A stretch of DNA of 64,000 bases, taken from positions 14,160,576 to 14,224,575 of the forward strand of contig CM038711.1 of NCBI GenBank assembly GCA_021613375.1. The letters run 5' to 3'. Below the pieces are notes generated by a model that worked only from the letters and a program-made list of their open reading frames with translations, was not told the DNA's origin and searched no databases. Position 1 is the stretch's first letter, and each line of letters starts with the position of its first letter. This document shows, one piece after another, positions 45,055 through 57,499 of this stretch. Position numbers and translations under genes: made by a program. Source of the DNA: Megaleporinus macrocephalus. Taxonomy: Eukaryota > Chordata > Actinopteri > Characiformes > Anostomidae.

Positions 45055-46500
45055 ATATAAGGTTAGATACAATATAGTGCTTACTTAGCGCTTTATACAA
45101 CAGGCATTATCCCAAAGCAGCTTTACAGAAAATCCAAGCCCCCATCAGCAAGCCAAGGGCAACAGTGGCAAGGGAAAAATTCCCTAGGGGAATTTTCACA
45201 TTGGAATTTTTCCCGCACCTATGACTGCTTGCACTGTGAGTTCAGTACGTTTGGTCAACTGTGAAAGCTGTTTTCGAGCCCGGAGCAATCTAGAGAACTG
45301 ATCTCTGGTCCTCCTAAAATCGGTGGTCTGGGGTTCACTTCCAGCAAACTGTGGTGCAGTCCACTGCCCATAAGCTGAGCTCTCCGCATGTGACCTTGAA
45401 GCCAGCACTTACAATTTTGCAAACCTGCATGTGGAAAATGGACATATGGAATTACACAGTCCACAGATCAGACAGACTTTTTTATGTTTGAAAACAGAGC
45501 CAGCAAAAATGAGCCTCTCCCCTAAATGAGCCCAAAATCTGTCCTCTGTATAGACTTAAAAAAGAAGAAACCAAGACTCGAAGAGGGGGACCACGAAAAG
45601 TCATTGCCTACTGTTAGATGCCTGTAATGATGATCTGTTAGTATGAATATTAGGGTTCAGAATACTGTCAGGCAATGTTGCAAAATCATTTGTGAGGCAG
45701 GTAAAGCAAAGTCTATGATTAAATGGTTTAAGCTCATGCAGGCAGCAGCCGCATCATGAGGAGGGTCATTGACATGTCGTTGAGGCTTTCTACACAGCAT
45801 TGGATAGCCAAACTGGTCCAGAAGTCGAGCGAGAAGGGAAACCCAAACAAGGCAGCTGACGAGCTTCATCACAGCACACAGTGGTTTAGCTGGTTTAGAA
45901 ACACACAGACATTTAATTCTGTTAAAATAGACTGAGAACTGTACACTGTGTTAACAGAGGGCAGCAATGATTCCATCATAACTAAAGGTGATAAGATGAA
46001 GATAGAGACCACAAGGGTGAGTTGTCAGTGCCCCTCTGTTCATCTGTAAACAAACTCGAGTGAGCGTGTGAGAGCCAAGGGGCAACAGCACCAACATTCT
46101 CAGTTTACCATAACAATCTATGTCAGTGAACTAGCAGATCTGCACCTTTTATCTAAAAAATCAGCAAAGGCTTGACTAAAGAAGTGGGTTTTTAACTTTT
46201 AGAGTCCCGAACACAGCTCCTTTAAAAAGGCTCCACCTCTTAATGTAATTTTATTAATTATTATTAATGAATGAATGCACAATTTACTAGTAGCCAACGC
46301 AGGGTAGATCAGACTGGGCTGATATGGTCAAATTTTAGTTAGTTCAGGATGCTACAGCCATAGCCCTGTAAAGAACTTTAAAGTTTGTTAAGGCTTTTTT
46401 TTGTAATGTCCACACAGCAGGGCATTACAGTAATCCAGCCTTGCAACGAGTAAGACTGGATCTAACTTTTCTGCATCACAATAATATAACTTTTCTGGTC
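45055..46500. repeat. Decayed long interspersed repeat
   Basis: Landmarks in order are TTAGCGCTTTATACAACAGG, CAAAGCAGCTTTACAG, CAACAGTGGCAAGGGAAAAA, GACTAAAGAAGTGGGTTTTT and GGCATTACAGTAATCCAGCC, followed by TTCTGCATCACAATAA. This is the layout of a long repeat common in fish genomes. No coding frame survives and the family name is not assigned. Confidence 0.6.
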
Positions 46501-46559
46501 ATAATATTAAAATAGGCAAATAGGTGTTAGTTATCATCTAGCTCTTCAGAAATTAGTTG

Positions 46560-47612
46560 GCTGGATATTTTTGGTGGATGGACCATTCTTAGTCCAGCAT
46601 TGAGACCAAAAATGGAGCATCACTGCTGAAAATGATCCACTGTGCAAATACTACAGACTCAGTGACAGTCCAGTAAGAGTTCTGACCATTAATAAACAGT
46701 CAAATAAACTGTAATTGTCAAGCAAAGCAGTGATAAAACCAACCAACATCACAACAAGAGCAAGGTGAGTCTAGGAGGGCACTAAGGAACCCAGGGTAAT
46801 TTCTAAGCAACTAAAGGTCTCTCTCACAGCAGCTAATGGTAATGTTCATGAGTACATCATCAGGAGAACACTAAACAACAAGTGTTCACCAAAAAGAACG
46901 TTGTTGCCCATCTGCAGCTTGCTGAAGATCACATGGACAAGCCAGAAGGAAAAAATGTTGTGGATGGATAAAATTAAAACAACTTCTTTTAGTAGAGGAT
47001 TTTAAGTGTGGAAAAGTAAAACACTATGAGAAATGAAAACATTTGTACAATGTGGTGGTGGCAGTATCATATCATAGTTTGGGCCTGTTTCACTGCATCT
47101 GGGCCACAATTTTAAAATATACCAGAAAATTCTAAAGGTTAATGTCAGTACATCTGTCCTTGAACTGAATCTTAGATGAACATGGGCCATTCAGCATTAC
47201 AGTGACACCAAGTACACACAAAAAGAAAAAAAAAAAAAGATTAAGAATGGCCAAGTCAAAGTCCTGACCATAATCCTGATGAGCCGTTCTTGTGCAGAAA
47301 CCCACCAACATCCCAGAGTAGATGTTCTGTAGAGAGGAATCAGTCACAATTCCACCAAGCCAAAGTGCTGGACTGATCAACAGCCACAGTTCCTGCTGCA
47401 TGATGTTGAAGTACAGGTCCACACCCTTGTATCATTTACAGATATGTAATATTGGACCATTTTACCCAAAAAATAAAAGAGCAATTAAAATATTTGTTTG
47501 AATGGGCTCTTTATCTACTTTCAGCACTTGAGTAAAAATCTATGTTTCAGGTCATAATTTGTGCATAAATCTAGATTCTGAAGGATCTACAGACTTCTAA
47601 TCACCACTGCAT
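46560..47612 (+). pseudogene. Tc1/mariner transposon with decayed transposase
   Basis: The plus strand preserves transposase blocks in shifting frames: KKNVVAHLQLAEDHMDKPEG (46888-46947), GGGSI then VWACFTASGP (47052-47105), and EWPSQSPDHNPDE (47246-47284), where the last D and E fit the DD34E catalytic signature. The right end reads TCACCACTGCAT, a terminal-repeat remnant. Stops, a 3-base duplication at the GGGSI block and a poly-A insertion (47228-47240) show it is dead. Confidence 0.88.
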
Positions 47613-47682
47613 AAATGAAATAAAAAAACAACTAAGTATAATAATGTATGTATAATTTATAGCCACATTTTGCCTTTATTAC

Positions 47683-48519
47683 TGTAATGATTCGGACTCA
47701 AGAGGGGTTATACGATCCATACGCAGGGTTTATTTACTTAGAGCAGTTAATAAAGTTCAACGAGAAGAAGGTTCAGAGGTTCACTGGCGCAAGGAGTTCA
47801 GATGGGAAGGAGCAGTGGATGGGCAGGCTTGATGGAGAGATGGGCCACGGATGTGATCCTCGATACCTCTTTGGATGACCACTGAGACTCCAGGCTGTGC
47901 ACGGGGAACCAGAGCAGTACCTCAAGACCTGTTGGGAGGAGAGAGAGGAACCAGCCCTGTGTGGACAGTTCGAACAGTAACTCCTCGCTGAGGGTGATAT
48001 TCCAGTGATAAGCGCTAAATAAAAAACAGTGATTAATTGGACCAGCACTGCCGGGGAACGAACTGACTATGAGTCTGGAAGTCCACTGGTCAACCAACCT
48101 CACTCCACGGGGATGCCAGAGAGAAGGCTCAGCCGAGTGGAGATGAGTGCCAAGCAGGTCAGAGTGTCTGTAGATCCTCTTGGGCTCCAGGGAGGAAGAC
48201 AGGATCTTGCTGTGGAGAAGCCAAGTCTGGTTGGACCTGTGAAGAGACCCCTTTAAGCGACGGCCCAGAGACCACTGACAGGTAAGTGCTGAACCACATG
48301 GTTTCTGTGTTAGGAGCAATGTCACACACCGAGGAGTGTGCATGACTAGGCTAAATAGTAAGGGCTAACGAGCTGCTGCCGCTAGCACTTATGACTGTCA
48401 GGTGTGTATGATGTGTTGCCTAGGTGATGTGCGGGGGAGATGGGAGTGTGTGTGTGTCCGGAGCTACCTAGAACTCCGGGGACTGCGATCTCCCAGCAGA
48501 ATAGGCTGAAGGGCTTACA
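47683..48519 (-). mobile_element. Solo LTR, 837 bp, with perfect 5-bp TSD
   Basis: It starts TGTAATGATTCGGACTC and ends GGGCTTACA, so the ends are TGTAA...TTACA. It is flanked by identical ATTAC at 47678-47682 and 48520-48524. On the minus strand an AATAAA (47729-47734) lies about 50 bases from the 3' end, suggesting that orientation. The 181-codon frame inside (47798-48343, minus) is not protein-like. The insertion splits a Tc1-type fragment: removing it joins CCTTTATTAC to GACCTCCATTC. Confidence 0.9.
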
Positions 48520-48524
48520 ATTAC

Positions 48525-48677
48525 GACCTCCATTCTTCCAAGTTCAGTCTTGAGAAGCTGTATTTTCTACTTTTCACGATAATCCATATTACAAATTTAG
48601 ACTTCTTAGTCTATAACACATCAACCTTAGATGTAAAATGTACTATATGGTGGTCTCTGATTTTGCACAGTACTGTA
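48525..48677 (+). mobile_element. Tc1-type terminal fragment, right half of a split element
   Basis: It ends CTGATTTTGCACAGTACTGT, the inverted counterpart of the terminus at 38762. The left half of the same fragment is about 47630-47682, before the LTR insertion. Confidence 0.7.
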
Positions 48678-48680
48678 CAC

Positions 48681-51600
48681 AGTAGATGTACCTAAAAAGT
48701 TTAGTTTTTTCATTTTTCCAGTACAATCCTTTCTAGTACCAGGCACAGAAAACAAATCCTACACATACACTGAATCAGTAAATCCAAGCCTCTACATATT
48801 ACAGAAAAGAGACAAGGATAGCCCTCAGCGGTACAGCTAAAATAGTTCAAACTGAGAATAGCATTATTATTAATCAACAGCGTTCAGCTCAATAATCTAC
48901 TCTAAAGTGCCCAGGACATTTAAAGAACAGAATTAAAGAGTGTGTCCAATATCAGTGCTGTGAGAGAACTCCACTGCAGAGCGAATTGTTTTTTTTTTTC
49001 TTCCCTCTTTAATGAAACTCCATTGTCTTCTGACGGCCGCATTGCTATTCAGATGGTGACTCTTTTGCTCTGGCGGAGTAGGGGACCTTGATAAGATAGA
49101 AATGGTATTAAGAGTTTCCATCAGCCTCAGAATTACACAGGTTGCCTTTAGCCTTCTCTTCTCCCTTGCCTGTCTCTCTTTCTCTCTCTTTCTCCCTCCC
49201 TGTCTCTCATTCTCTCCCTCTCTCTCCTCCCCTTCAGAATTCTAGGGCTGACGCCTCTGCAAACTTTTTTAATCATGACTTTTTCCTCATGGTCAGATTT
49301 ATTCGGTCATTAGTTTTATGTCATGACGCTTGAAATGTGCATCCTCACTGATGGAGGGAGAAGAGAAGGGATGAGATTAAACCCTGTCCTGCATGCACAA
49401 GCAGAGCAAACAAGTCTATAACAGAGAAAACCGACCATATTTTAATGCCATAAATTTTGGAAGCTCCACGAGATGCGAGAGCATGAGCTACAGCCATGGT
49501 GAAAGGACACAGTGAGGAACCACTTGAAGTATAGTTCTTGTCAAGCTCCTGTACAAAGTAGCAATGTCCCTGCACTCCAAAAAACATCCTTTCATTTGCT
49601 GTCAGAGTCTACACTCATCATGAATGGTATGAAATTCCGACTGATGACCACAGCCAGGTAGCACAGACTGCAATACCTCTTGCATAGCCTTCATTATTAC
49701 TGATGTGAGTTCTGCAAACTGACGTAACTTCAGTGCAGAGTCTAAAGGACTGAAATATGAGTTCTGTGTGGACAAATGGAATACACCAGTGACTAGTGTC
49801 AGCCTGTGTTATGAATGATAATATGCTCCCCTTCCCCACAAATGTGTTCTTTTGTAGAAACTGCTACCACATTGTACAAAATCAATCAATCAATCAATCA
49901 ATTAGTGCACTATTTTTTAACATTGAGCTTCCTGTTTGGTTCCTTGTCCGCTACCATGCTGGAATATGTCACTAAAGCTAATTGAAACTAGGAAGATTGG
50001 AAAGGACTGTGATAGATTTTACAATATGCAACATTAGCTTGACTTGTAACTAAGATCACCAGGTTCCCATTTTTACTGTTTCCAATTAACCTGTATTTTC
50101 CTTGCTGTTTCATATATACAGTACACATACAATTAAGATTGCTGGTAAAGGAATTGAATAAATTCATGCAATGTCTGGGGCATAAATCTGTAAAAAAATT
50201 TATATTATCTACGTCTTTCAGAATGAGATATTTATTTTTTTTATGTAACTATTGTATTCTTATTTACATCTGTTCTAATGATATCTGGTGTTCTTACTAG
50301 GATACTAAGATAAAGTGTTTAGGTGCTTGTATGTTATTGTCATTGCATGTTCCATTCTAGAAAACGTAAAATGTGAAGTCCCTGTGAGCACCTAGTTACT
50401 TTCTGTATTTTAGTTCATTTGGTAGTGTAATGTGCCCTCCATGATAAATGTTTGGTTCCCTGTTGTAATTGAGGATGTCTGTTCTTGGATACACTCTTTA
50501 CAAATAATGCAATTACTTGGCTACTGGGACATGTTTCAACTTACTCAGACTAGTAATGCAAAACTGATACGTTGTCTATAATCAGCACATGTTGCATAGA
50601 CATCTCTGAGGGGTCTAAATAAAACGTGCAAAACACTGACATATCACCACTTGGGCATCGCCAATAATCCAACACTTACAACCAAAGAAAATACCTGTGG
50701 GGACGTCCTGACACACAAATCTGATTTTTTCAAATCCAACCTGTGCCACATTCAAATGTGGTCCTATATCAGATATCCCATGTGAACTTAATGAGAGCGC
50801 TCATATTGGAATTCACGTCTCCCTTGTTTTCATTGCAGTGTGGTATCATTCAAACCTCATGTGACAGTAAAAAAGAAATACATCAGACCTGTTTTCACCT
50901 TTGTTTCGCTGTAACAATAAGCAGCTGAGAGCCATTCTGAGCTAATTATCATCACAGCGAAGGTTTGTTCTACTGGTGAATTTGTTTACTGTTCATGACA
51001 CACATGTGAATCATTCCTATGACGTTACTGATAAGTATGTGCACATGAAGGTATTCAAGAAACACTAAACGGATAACTCAGTACTGACGATTCGTAAAGT
51101 TACACACAAATTTACAGACTTTGGGACACATTTGCTTCGAAACAATGAGATGTAACTGCTCACCCTGCGGTCATGGGGTACAGGGATGCTTCAGAACGCA
51201 GGGGTGTGGCTAAATTAAAGCTCCGCCTACAGAGTAAAAATATTTCCCTAGTAATTTTTTTTTTAATGTCAAAGGTAAACTCCTAATAAATCTTAATATG
51301 TCAATATCAATTAATAAAAGAAAGATTTATTATTAAAGTTATTTTATTTTTTGTATTGAAACACTGAGATGTAGAGCGTGGAACAGCCACCTCCCATTAG
51401 AAAGTACTCTACAAAGAATTATTTTGTATCTATTTAGCTTATTTCTATTTACGTTATTGTTTGGGTTTAAATTGATCATGACATGTTTCATAGTAGGACT
51501 GCATTTTGAAGTAATTCTGTAGAAGCGTCCACATAAAAACTTCATACTGGTGACATATTTTAACCCACAACTAAGTCTATTGCAGAGCAGTTCACAGCAC
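48681..51600. other. Intergenic sequence with simple repeats
   Basis: No gene was recognised. A CT-rich tract lies at 49165-49230, an (AATC)n run at 49881-49901, and a relatively unique block at 48930-49560. Confidence 0.4.
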
Positions 51601-52430
51601 ATTTAGTGAAAATCCAGCACATTCTTATTCAGCTGTACGGCTGCATCCTGGATATCAAAGAACAGTGAGATCATTTTGTCTGTTTGAAGACACACACGTA
51701 TATCCTTTACCTGTCAGTGCAGTTGAACTTGACTCCTTTCCGGCCTGTTTAACATAGCTAATGTCTTCTCAGGATTCGAAACGGTTCTTGATCCTGGTTA
51801 TATGGAAGCACATTCATTGACATATCATGCAAAGCAGCTGAGCTGTAAGGAACCAAATTCTATCCGTCTGCGTCTCCTCTACGGCTGAAAAGGACACAGT
51901 GACATGCCTCTACAGATGTCTTGACTGATGGCGCCTTTGTTAGCTCTCGAAATCCTAACAGCTTCAGAAGGAGGGATATAGACGACTCTTCTTTCGGCTG
52001 GCTCGAAACAAAAGTACCTGCGGTTCTGATGTCAAGAAACAGAAAGAAAGCGGCATCAAATGAGAACAGCTGGCTCCAGGCACTTGGAACATGCCGAGCT
52101 CTATTCCATGTGAGAGCCTTCAATAGCAAGACAGCGCATGCAATTACTCTTGGCTGCGCGTACAGCCGGATCACTCAATGATTCATGGGCCCCTGCGCGG
52201 TGATAGCGCTGCAGCAAGGCCGGATTCGAAGTTAAAGGGGTGCTGTGGTTTAATTGCGGCCCGTGTTTCTGCAACTCCGCTGCGTGTAAATGCGGAGCCT
52301 GTTAGAGTCAGACGTGTTGCGGGAGAGTGATAAATGCCTCCTGCGATGCCATGTTGAACAGCCTGGTTAGGATTATGTTGGAACATAACCATTAAAAGTC
52401 CCTTTACCACTTCACTGGCCGCTTATCTTC
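51600..52430. other. Unique block, candidate CNE
   Basis: Repeat-free, GC-richer sequence, especially 51850-52340. Frames of 86-104 codons on both strands overlap one another and resemble no known family. Splice-like sites do not bound any of them. Regulatory function inferred. Confidence 0.38.
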
Positions 52431-52734
52431 AAACCGATACGAGTCGGTAGAATCCCACGAGACCGCTCCAGAGCTGTAACAGACCTCAGTTGGGGGTTAG
52501 CCACATGCTATGTTGTATGGAAGAGTCATCGGACACTCTTGAGTGCAGAGCGCAGATGGCTGTCTCAGATAGGAATTCAGGCTGGGGATTGTAACCACCA
52601 CTCAAACATCCATATTCCACACATATATAAATAGTATTCAAGTATCCCAACAGGAATATCATTGGATTCAAAGGAAAACAAGTCCCTCCAAAATAGTAAC
52701 TTCACAAGAAAGGCCACAAATGTAAAGAGGTTTT

Positions 52735-52850
52735 ATGCCAAGTGATTTTGGAGAATTTCTATTGGTCCGTTCATCATGAAACCTTCACAGGCTATAAAAA
52801 GCAGCCATCATGCTCAAATGATATAGAAAAATAAAAATTAACAAAACTGG
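52735..52850. repeat. Interspersed repeat R2, copy 1
   Basis: TTTCTATTGGTCCGTTCATC, then CAGCCATCATGCTCAAAT and ATAGAAAAATAAAAATTAAC, are shared in order with 60765-60880. Confidence 0.7.
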
Positions 52851-53775
52851 AAATACCTGCGACAATATCATTTTCATATTGTTATGGTTTTAAGGCATGG
52901 AGAAAGGTTGGAATCAGAGGTGGCCTATCTTTTGTTCTCAGCTGCTTGTGTCTACTTCACACAAGAAGCTGCAAACATCTAAAACCAAGGCTTGAATTGT
53001 AAGAACTGTTATTACACTGAGTGTTGTTTACAGCCTAAATGTGTCTTAACAATACTTGTTCAGATAAATTTGTACTATAATAGTAATTTGGCACAATGAC
53101 GCTACATATTGTTATATCACCACCCCAACATTCAGGAGTGGACTCGCAACAAAAGGAGCTCAAATTCGATTCCATACACATTGGTCGATCAGCAAATCAT
53201 TGATTTAAAAATATAGATTATTTTATTATTTGTTTAAGATTTTATTCCCATGTCTGCAAGTACAGAAAGCAAAAAAATATTAGTTGAACTAATGTTATAA
53301 TCACCTGACACCTAATATGGCTTAAAGGAGCAATATTATTGGGTAAAACAACCCAAAATTAACTAAAATGACCAACACAATAAGAGTTTTGATGACATGT
53401 CAGAGATACCTATATATGGTGTTACAGAGATATCTGATATACTGTGATGTAGGGAGGTTTTCCCAAGAACCTCCAAAGAGTCATGCATCTGGTCCATGCT
53501 CACTTTGCTTGCAAGTGGACAAACAATGTAAAAAAGCACAAGTGAAACTCTTCCTTGTTTACAACGCTCTTGCCTGAAGTCCTGCTAGAAATAAACCCAG
53601 GAAATAACGCTGGAGGAAATTAACCTAAATAACCGTTATCTGAACTCATTAGAGTACTTTCAGTTGGGATGAAAACTACTATCAACTATCTCAGATTGCA
53701 CCAACTGTTGTTGCTGTTAAGATGATCTATTGAATATCTGTGTATATGCCTATACTTAAACTTATCCTATTCATA
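52851..53775. other. Intergenic sequence, nothing recognised
   Basis: AT-rich; a partial R1-like motif (TATCACCACC) at about 53116. No gene. Confidence 0.4.
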
Positions 53776-53779
53776 ATAC

Positions 53780-53965
53780 AGCTGTTGGGAAAAAGGCCAG
53801 CCCTCACAGGATGAGAGAGTATATGTACAATACTGGTGCTGGTGTTCTCAGAACAATACACTGGCCACCCAGAGTCCAGACCTCAACATCATTCAATGTG
53901 TTGGGGAACACTCAAAAATGCATCCAGTTGAACTTCAGAGGTGTGAAAAAATGTTCTCTTCGTGA
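53780..53965 (+). pseudogene. Tc1-like transposase fragment, catalytic end
   Basis: The plus strand from 53861 reads LATQSPDLNIIQCVGEHSK, matching the WPPQSPDLNPIE block of Tc1 transposases. The final catalytic glutamate is replaced by glutamine (CAA). No other transposase blocks or terminal repeats remain. Confidence 0.7.
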
Positions 53966-54089
53966 AAGTCTTCAGAAAAGAAAGAAAGAGTTATAAGGAC
54001 AATAAGTGCACACACAAAGTGTGATACAAAATTAAGGAACTTAAGCTGTTTTGACTGAACATTGACTAAATAACAGTGTCTGTCCTCAA

Positions 54090-55030
54090 GGGCGTAGAAG
54101 CGGATTTGACATTGGGGGGACACATTTGCTAATATTAATCAAAGCCCACCCTATCTCCTAAAATATTACCTGCAAGCCAAAATAAATGACCAAATAAATA
54201 ACAAACAAAATACATTATCCGTACTGTTTATTATTAGATAAATCCAATTAAAGGTCCCTTTACAAAATAAACAAGATACTCCACATTACATGGTACTGTT
54301 GTCAGAAAACTGGATTATATACATATATAACTAAAACATTTTCTTCTTGTGTGGCATAATGCTGAAATGAAATGACAAATAAATGTATATTAAGGTTTCC
54401 TGACTGGACAAGACAATGTTACACAGTAAGGCTGTGTCCCAAACAGCACCCTCTGGAACATTACATACTGCACTACTAAAAGCACTTCTAACAATGGTGT
54501 CCTTTTATTTATTCATTCATTTATTTATTTTATTTATTATATATTATATTTTACGTATTTACTATAGTAGCAGTCTGCTGTTTGGGTGGTGGCCAGAGAG
54601 TAATGTAACTTTACGTTTCAGAGTGCTTTCTGACAAAAGTTAATAGTAACGTTAGCTAACCCAAAGCCTCCTAGTCTGTTACCATAACAACACATTTTAC
54701 TAAAGCCGTTTATATTGCAGTGATATATATGGTCACTGTTGCTATTCACTGCTTTCATCACTGACCTCAAGTTTAAAGCTGGCGCGAACTACCCGGCGCT
54801 CCAACTAGGCGAGAGCTCGGGTCAGTGAAGCTGCTGACTGCAGGATATTTCTGAACACAAGCCTTAACAAAGTAAAAGACCCAGACCACCTAACAATCAG
54901 ATACAATTGCTAACACAGCGCATGAATTGCAAAAGCATTTTAAAATAAACGTTTTTTAAACAGTTTTCGCTTTTTCTGTGGTTTAATTTTTGGGTGGGAC
55001 ACATCCTCCCATCCCCCCCATTCCTACGCC
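54090..55030. mobile_element. Inverted-repeat DNA element, about 941 bp
   Basis: The left end GGGCGTAGAAGCGGATTTG...GGGGGGACACAT and right end GGGACACATCCTCC...ATTCCTACGCC are inverted relatives (GGCGTAG, then a G-run, then the GACACA/TGTCCC motif). No transposase was found. A smaller MITE is nested at 54430-54594. The target duplication is not clear. Confidence 0.7.
54430..54594. mobile_element. Nested MITE with GGCTGTGTCCCAAACAGCA end
   Basis: GGCTGTGTCCCAAACAGCA at the left and TGCTGTTTGGGTGGTGGCC at the right are imperfect inverted repeats. This end type is common among small fish MITEs. It lies inside the element 54090-55030, so it inserted later. Confidence 0.7.
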
Positions 55031-55341
55031 AATGCCTGCCCTTAATTGGAATGATCGAGTGGTGATCCAGGCTTGTGGCTAACGGTGTGAGTTACCAAAC
55101 AGCCTACCACTCTAAACCTCTACTCATCTATCAGTGGTCAGGCAGCACACCGGGATTTAACCCACTTTCAAAAGCCAAGAGCACCTGGCTAGGGATCGTT
55201 TTGGGGCTGTAATCTTCCATCTGCACCTGTGATCTTACCTTATAGTGCCCTTTCCTTTCTCTCACTCTGCTCTTCTCTCTGCCTCTTCTCCCTTATTACC
55301 TGTTCAACATGCCCTCTGCAAGACAGTCTGACTTCCAGACA

Positions 55342-55410
55342 GTGAGAGAAAGAGAGGAAGAGAGAAAGAGAGAGAGAGTGAGAGAGAGAGAGAGCGAGAG
55401 AGAGCGAGAG
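55342..55410. repeat. (GA)n-rich microsatellite
   Basis: Nearly continuous GAGA with occasional GTGA and GCGA variants. Confidence 0.95.
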
Positions 55411-57057
55411 ACACAAGCTCGATGACTCAAGGGCAAGGTGTTTAACACATGCAGACAAAAAGCTTATCTAAGGTCTTTTTTTCTCTTTCTTTCAAATCCC
55501 ACATCAGCAGCCACGCCAGTCAAAGACCTTGAGTGACAGAAGCCGATTAAAGATTTATGTTAATGCTTTGCCATTGTTGTCCATCGACTGCTGCAGAAGC
55601 TTTCCTTTGCTTTGCTCTTAAACAGATCGAGATGTACCTGAAACGGATAAGGGCAAACAGATAGCCCAAAATAAAGGAATATTCCAGAAGTGCTCAACCT
55701 AGTCTTTATCTATCACTTTTGTGTTGCACGTTCAATTTTCACAGGCAATCATTTCTGTTCATGTCTACTTAGAAAACATTTTCTCAAAACTCACTTATAA
55801 CAGAAGCCAGTGGGCAGTTTTTGAGTTCCTTAAAGAAACATCTAAAATTTTCAACATTAGACAGATTTAAGTTTTAAAAAACTGCATTACTATGACTACT
55901 ATGTGTTTGAAGGCTGCTTCAATCCAAAGAACCAGCCAAGGTTTGGAATACAGCCAAGAAAGCGAATTCCTGATGGTCCTTGTTCAGACAACCCATTGAA
56001 AACAGCTGAGACCACCACATCTACACAAAGTATATACAAAAGTTTGAATCTGTCTGTTGGGAAGAAGGGCTAGCTATACTTACTTTTGAATCGCTGTCCA
56101 AGGTAATTGAACGTATACTATCAATACAGCAGATAGATCAGGTCGGAAAAGTTTTTCTTTAAATAGAGAAGTTTCCAGGCTCCCATCTGAAAAGAGGCTA
56201 GATGTTGTGCATAATGTACGGTCTTTGAACAAATGTCATCGAATTTTGCCATTGCCAGAGGAAAAGCCCACTTCTCCTTTGTGGGTAAGCAATGAATAAA
56301 TGAGATTTCTTTTTCCATGTCTCTCTTTACCTCTGCACTAAAGCTGGCAACTAGGATCCAAGATGTCAATTAAAAAAGTCTAATTTTTGGAATATATTTA
56401 AATTTCAGGTGTGTTATGATTATTCTTTTATTAATATATTACAAGCAAAAGATGCATAACCACAGGTTCTTGGTACTATTCTGATGTAAACTGTACAGGC
56501 AGAAATTTAGTCATGCAGCTTCACTGTCTTATAAATATTACATGAGTATTAGCTTACTCTGCTACAAATCTCCACATTCAGAATGCTGGCTTGTCAGAAA
56601 AAAAACTCTGGCATCTGAAGCAGATCATTTGGTTGCCTTGAGAAAATCCCTGCTAGAAAAAACAACATATGTTGTGTTTTGGATGCTGGCTAGCACGACC
56701 ATGTTGGGTAACCCAGTAGAACCAGCACCAAAACAGAAGCACACCAATGAGCCAGCACATTTAGCCTAAACCAGGTCATTTAGCTGATCACTGATACCCT
56801 ATAGGATATAAAACCACGTTGATGTTAACTAGCTATCAAAATACAAAGTATCTCCATTCTAATATTATGGTACTTTACTCAGGGGCTACAGACACATCCA
56901 AGCAAATTGGAAAATATTATGAACTCCCCTTATTAAATAGGTGCTCTTTCTGAGGAGCACTGATATAAATGGATCCGTCACAGAAGTGCTGCTGGAGTTT
57001 TTAACCACCACAGAAATTAAATTTAGAATTAAGAACTATTTGCACACAGAGAACCAT
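55411..57057. other. Intergenic sequence, no gene
   Basis: An 82-codon minus-strand frame (56121-56369) was examined but shows no domain or splice context. No element termini were recognised. Confidence 0.4.
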
Positions 57058-57260
57058 TTGTACCTCTGCATTTACCCCATCCATGCAGTGAAACACCCAC
57101 ATAGACACACTAGTGAACACACACACACACACACATACTAGGGGGCAGAGAGCACACTTGCCTGGTGGGCAGCCCTACCTACAGAGCCCAGGGAGCAGTT
57201 GCTCAGAGGCACCTTAGCTGATCACAAGGTTAGTTCCCTAACCTCCAGCCCACAACTGCC
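57058..57260 (-). mobile_element. tRNA-derived SINE family S2, copy 3
   Basis: In reverse orientation it runs GGGGCAGTTGTGGGCTGGAG, GGAACTAACCTTGTGATC, GGGCTGCCCACCAGGCAAGT and CTGCCCCCTAGTATGTG, to GTGTTTCACTGCATGG and a short tail. A (CA)n run at 57118-57135 interrupts it. Confidence 0.87.
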
Positions 57261-57499
57261 CCTGGTTTAACTGCTGAATTATGAATATTCCACTTACAGA
57301 TAAGCAACAGATGGGCAGGTGGACCAGCAAGGTAGGAGTGTCTAATAGAGCGGACAGTAATTGGACACAGTGCTTTGCCTCCTTCAACTCCAGCAGCACT
57401 GCTGTGTCTGATCCACTCACACCAGTGCAACATACACAAACATGTCACTGCCGTGCTACTATATAAAACTTTGTTATTCTGTATGATCAGTGACGGCCT

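Noticed and set aside
47798..48343. 181-codon minus-strand open frame
   Set aside because: It lies entirely inside a solo LTR with target duplication, and its composition is not protein-like.
56121..56369. 82-codon minus-strand open frame
   Set aside because: No recognised domain or splice sites; kept only as part of a non-coding stretch.
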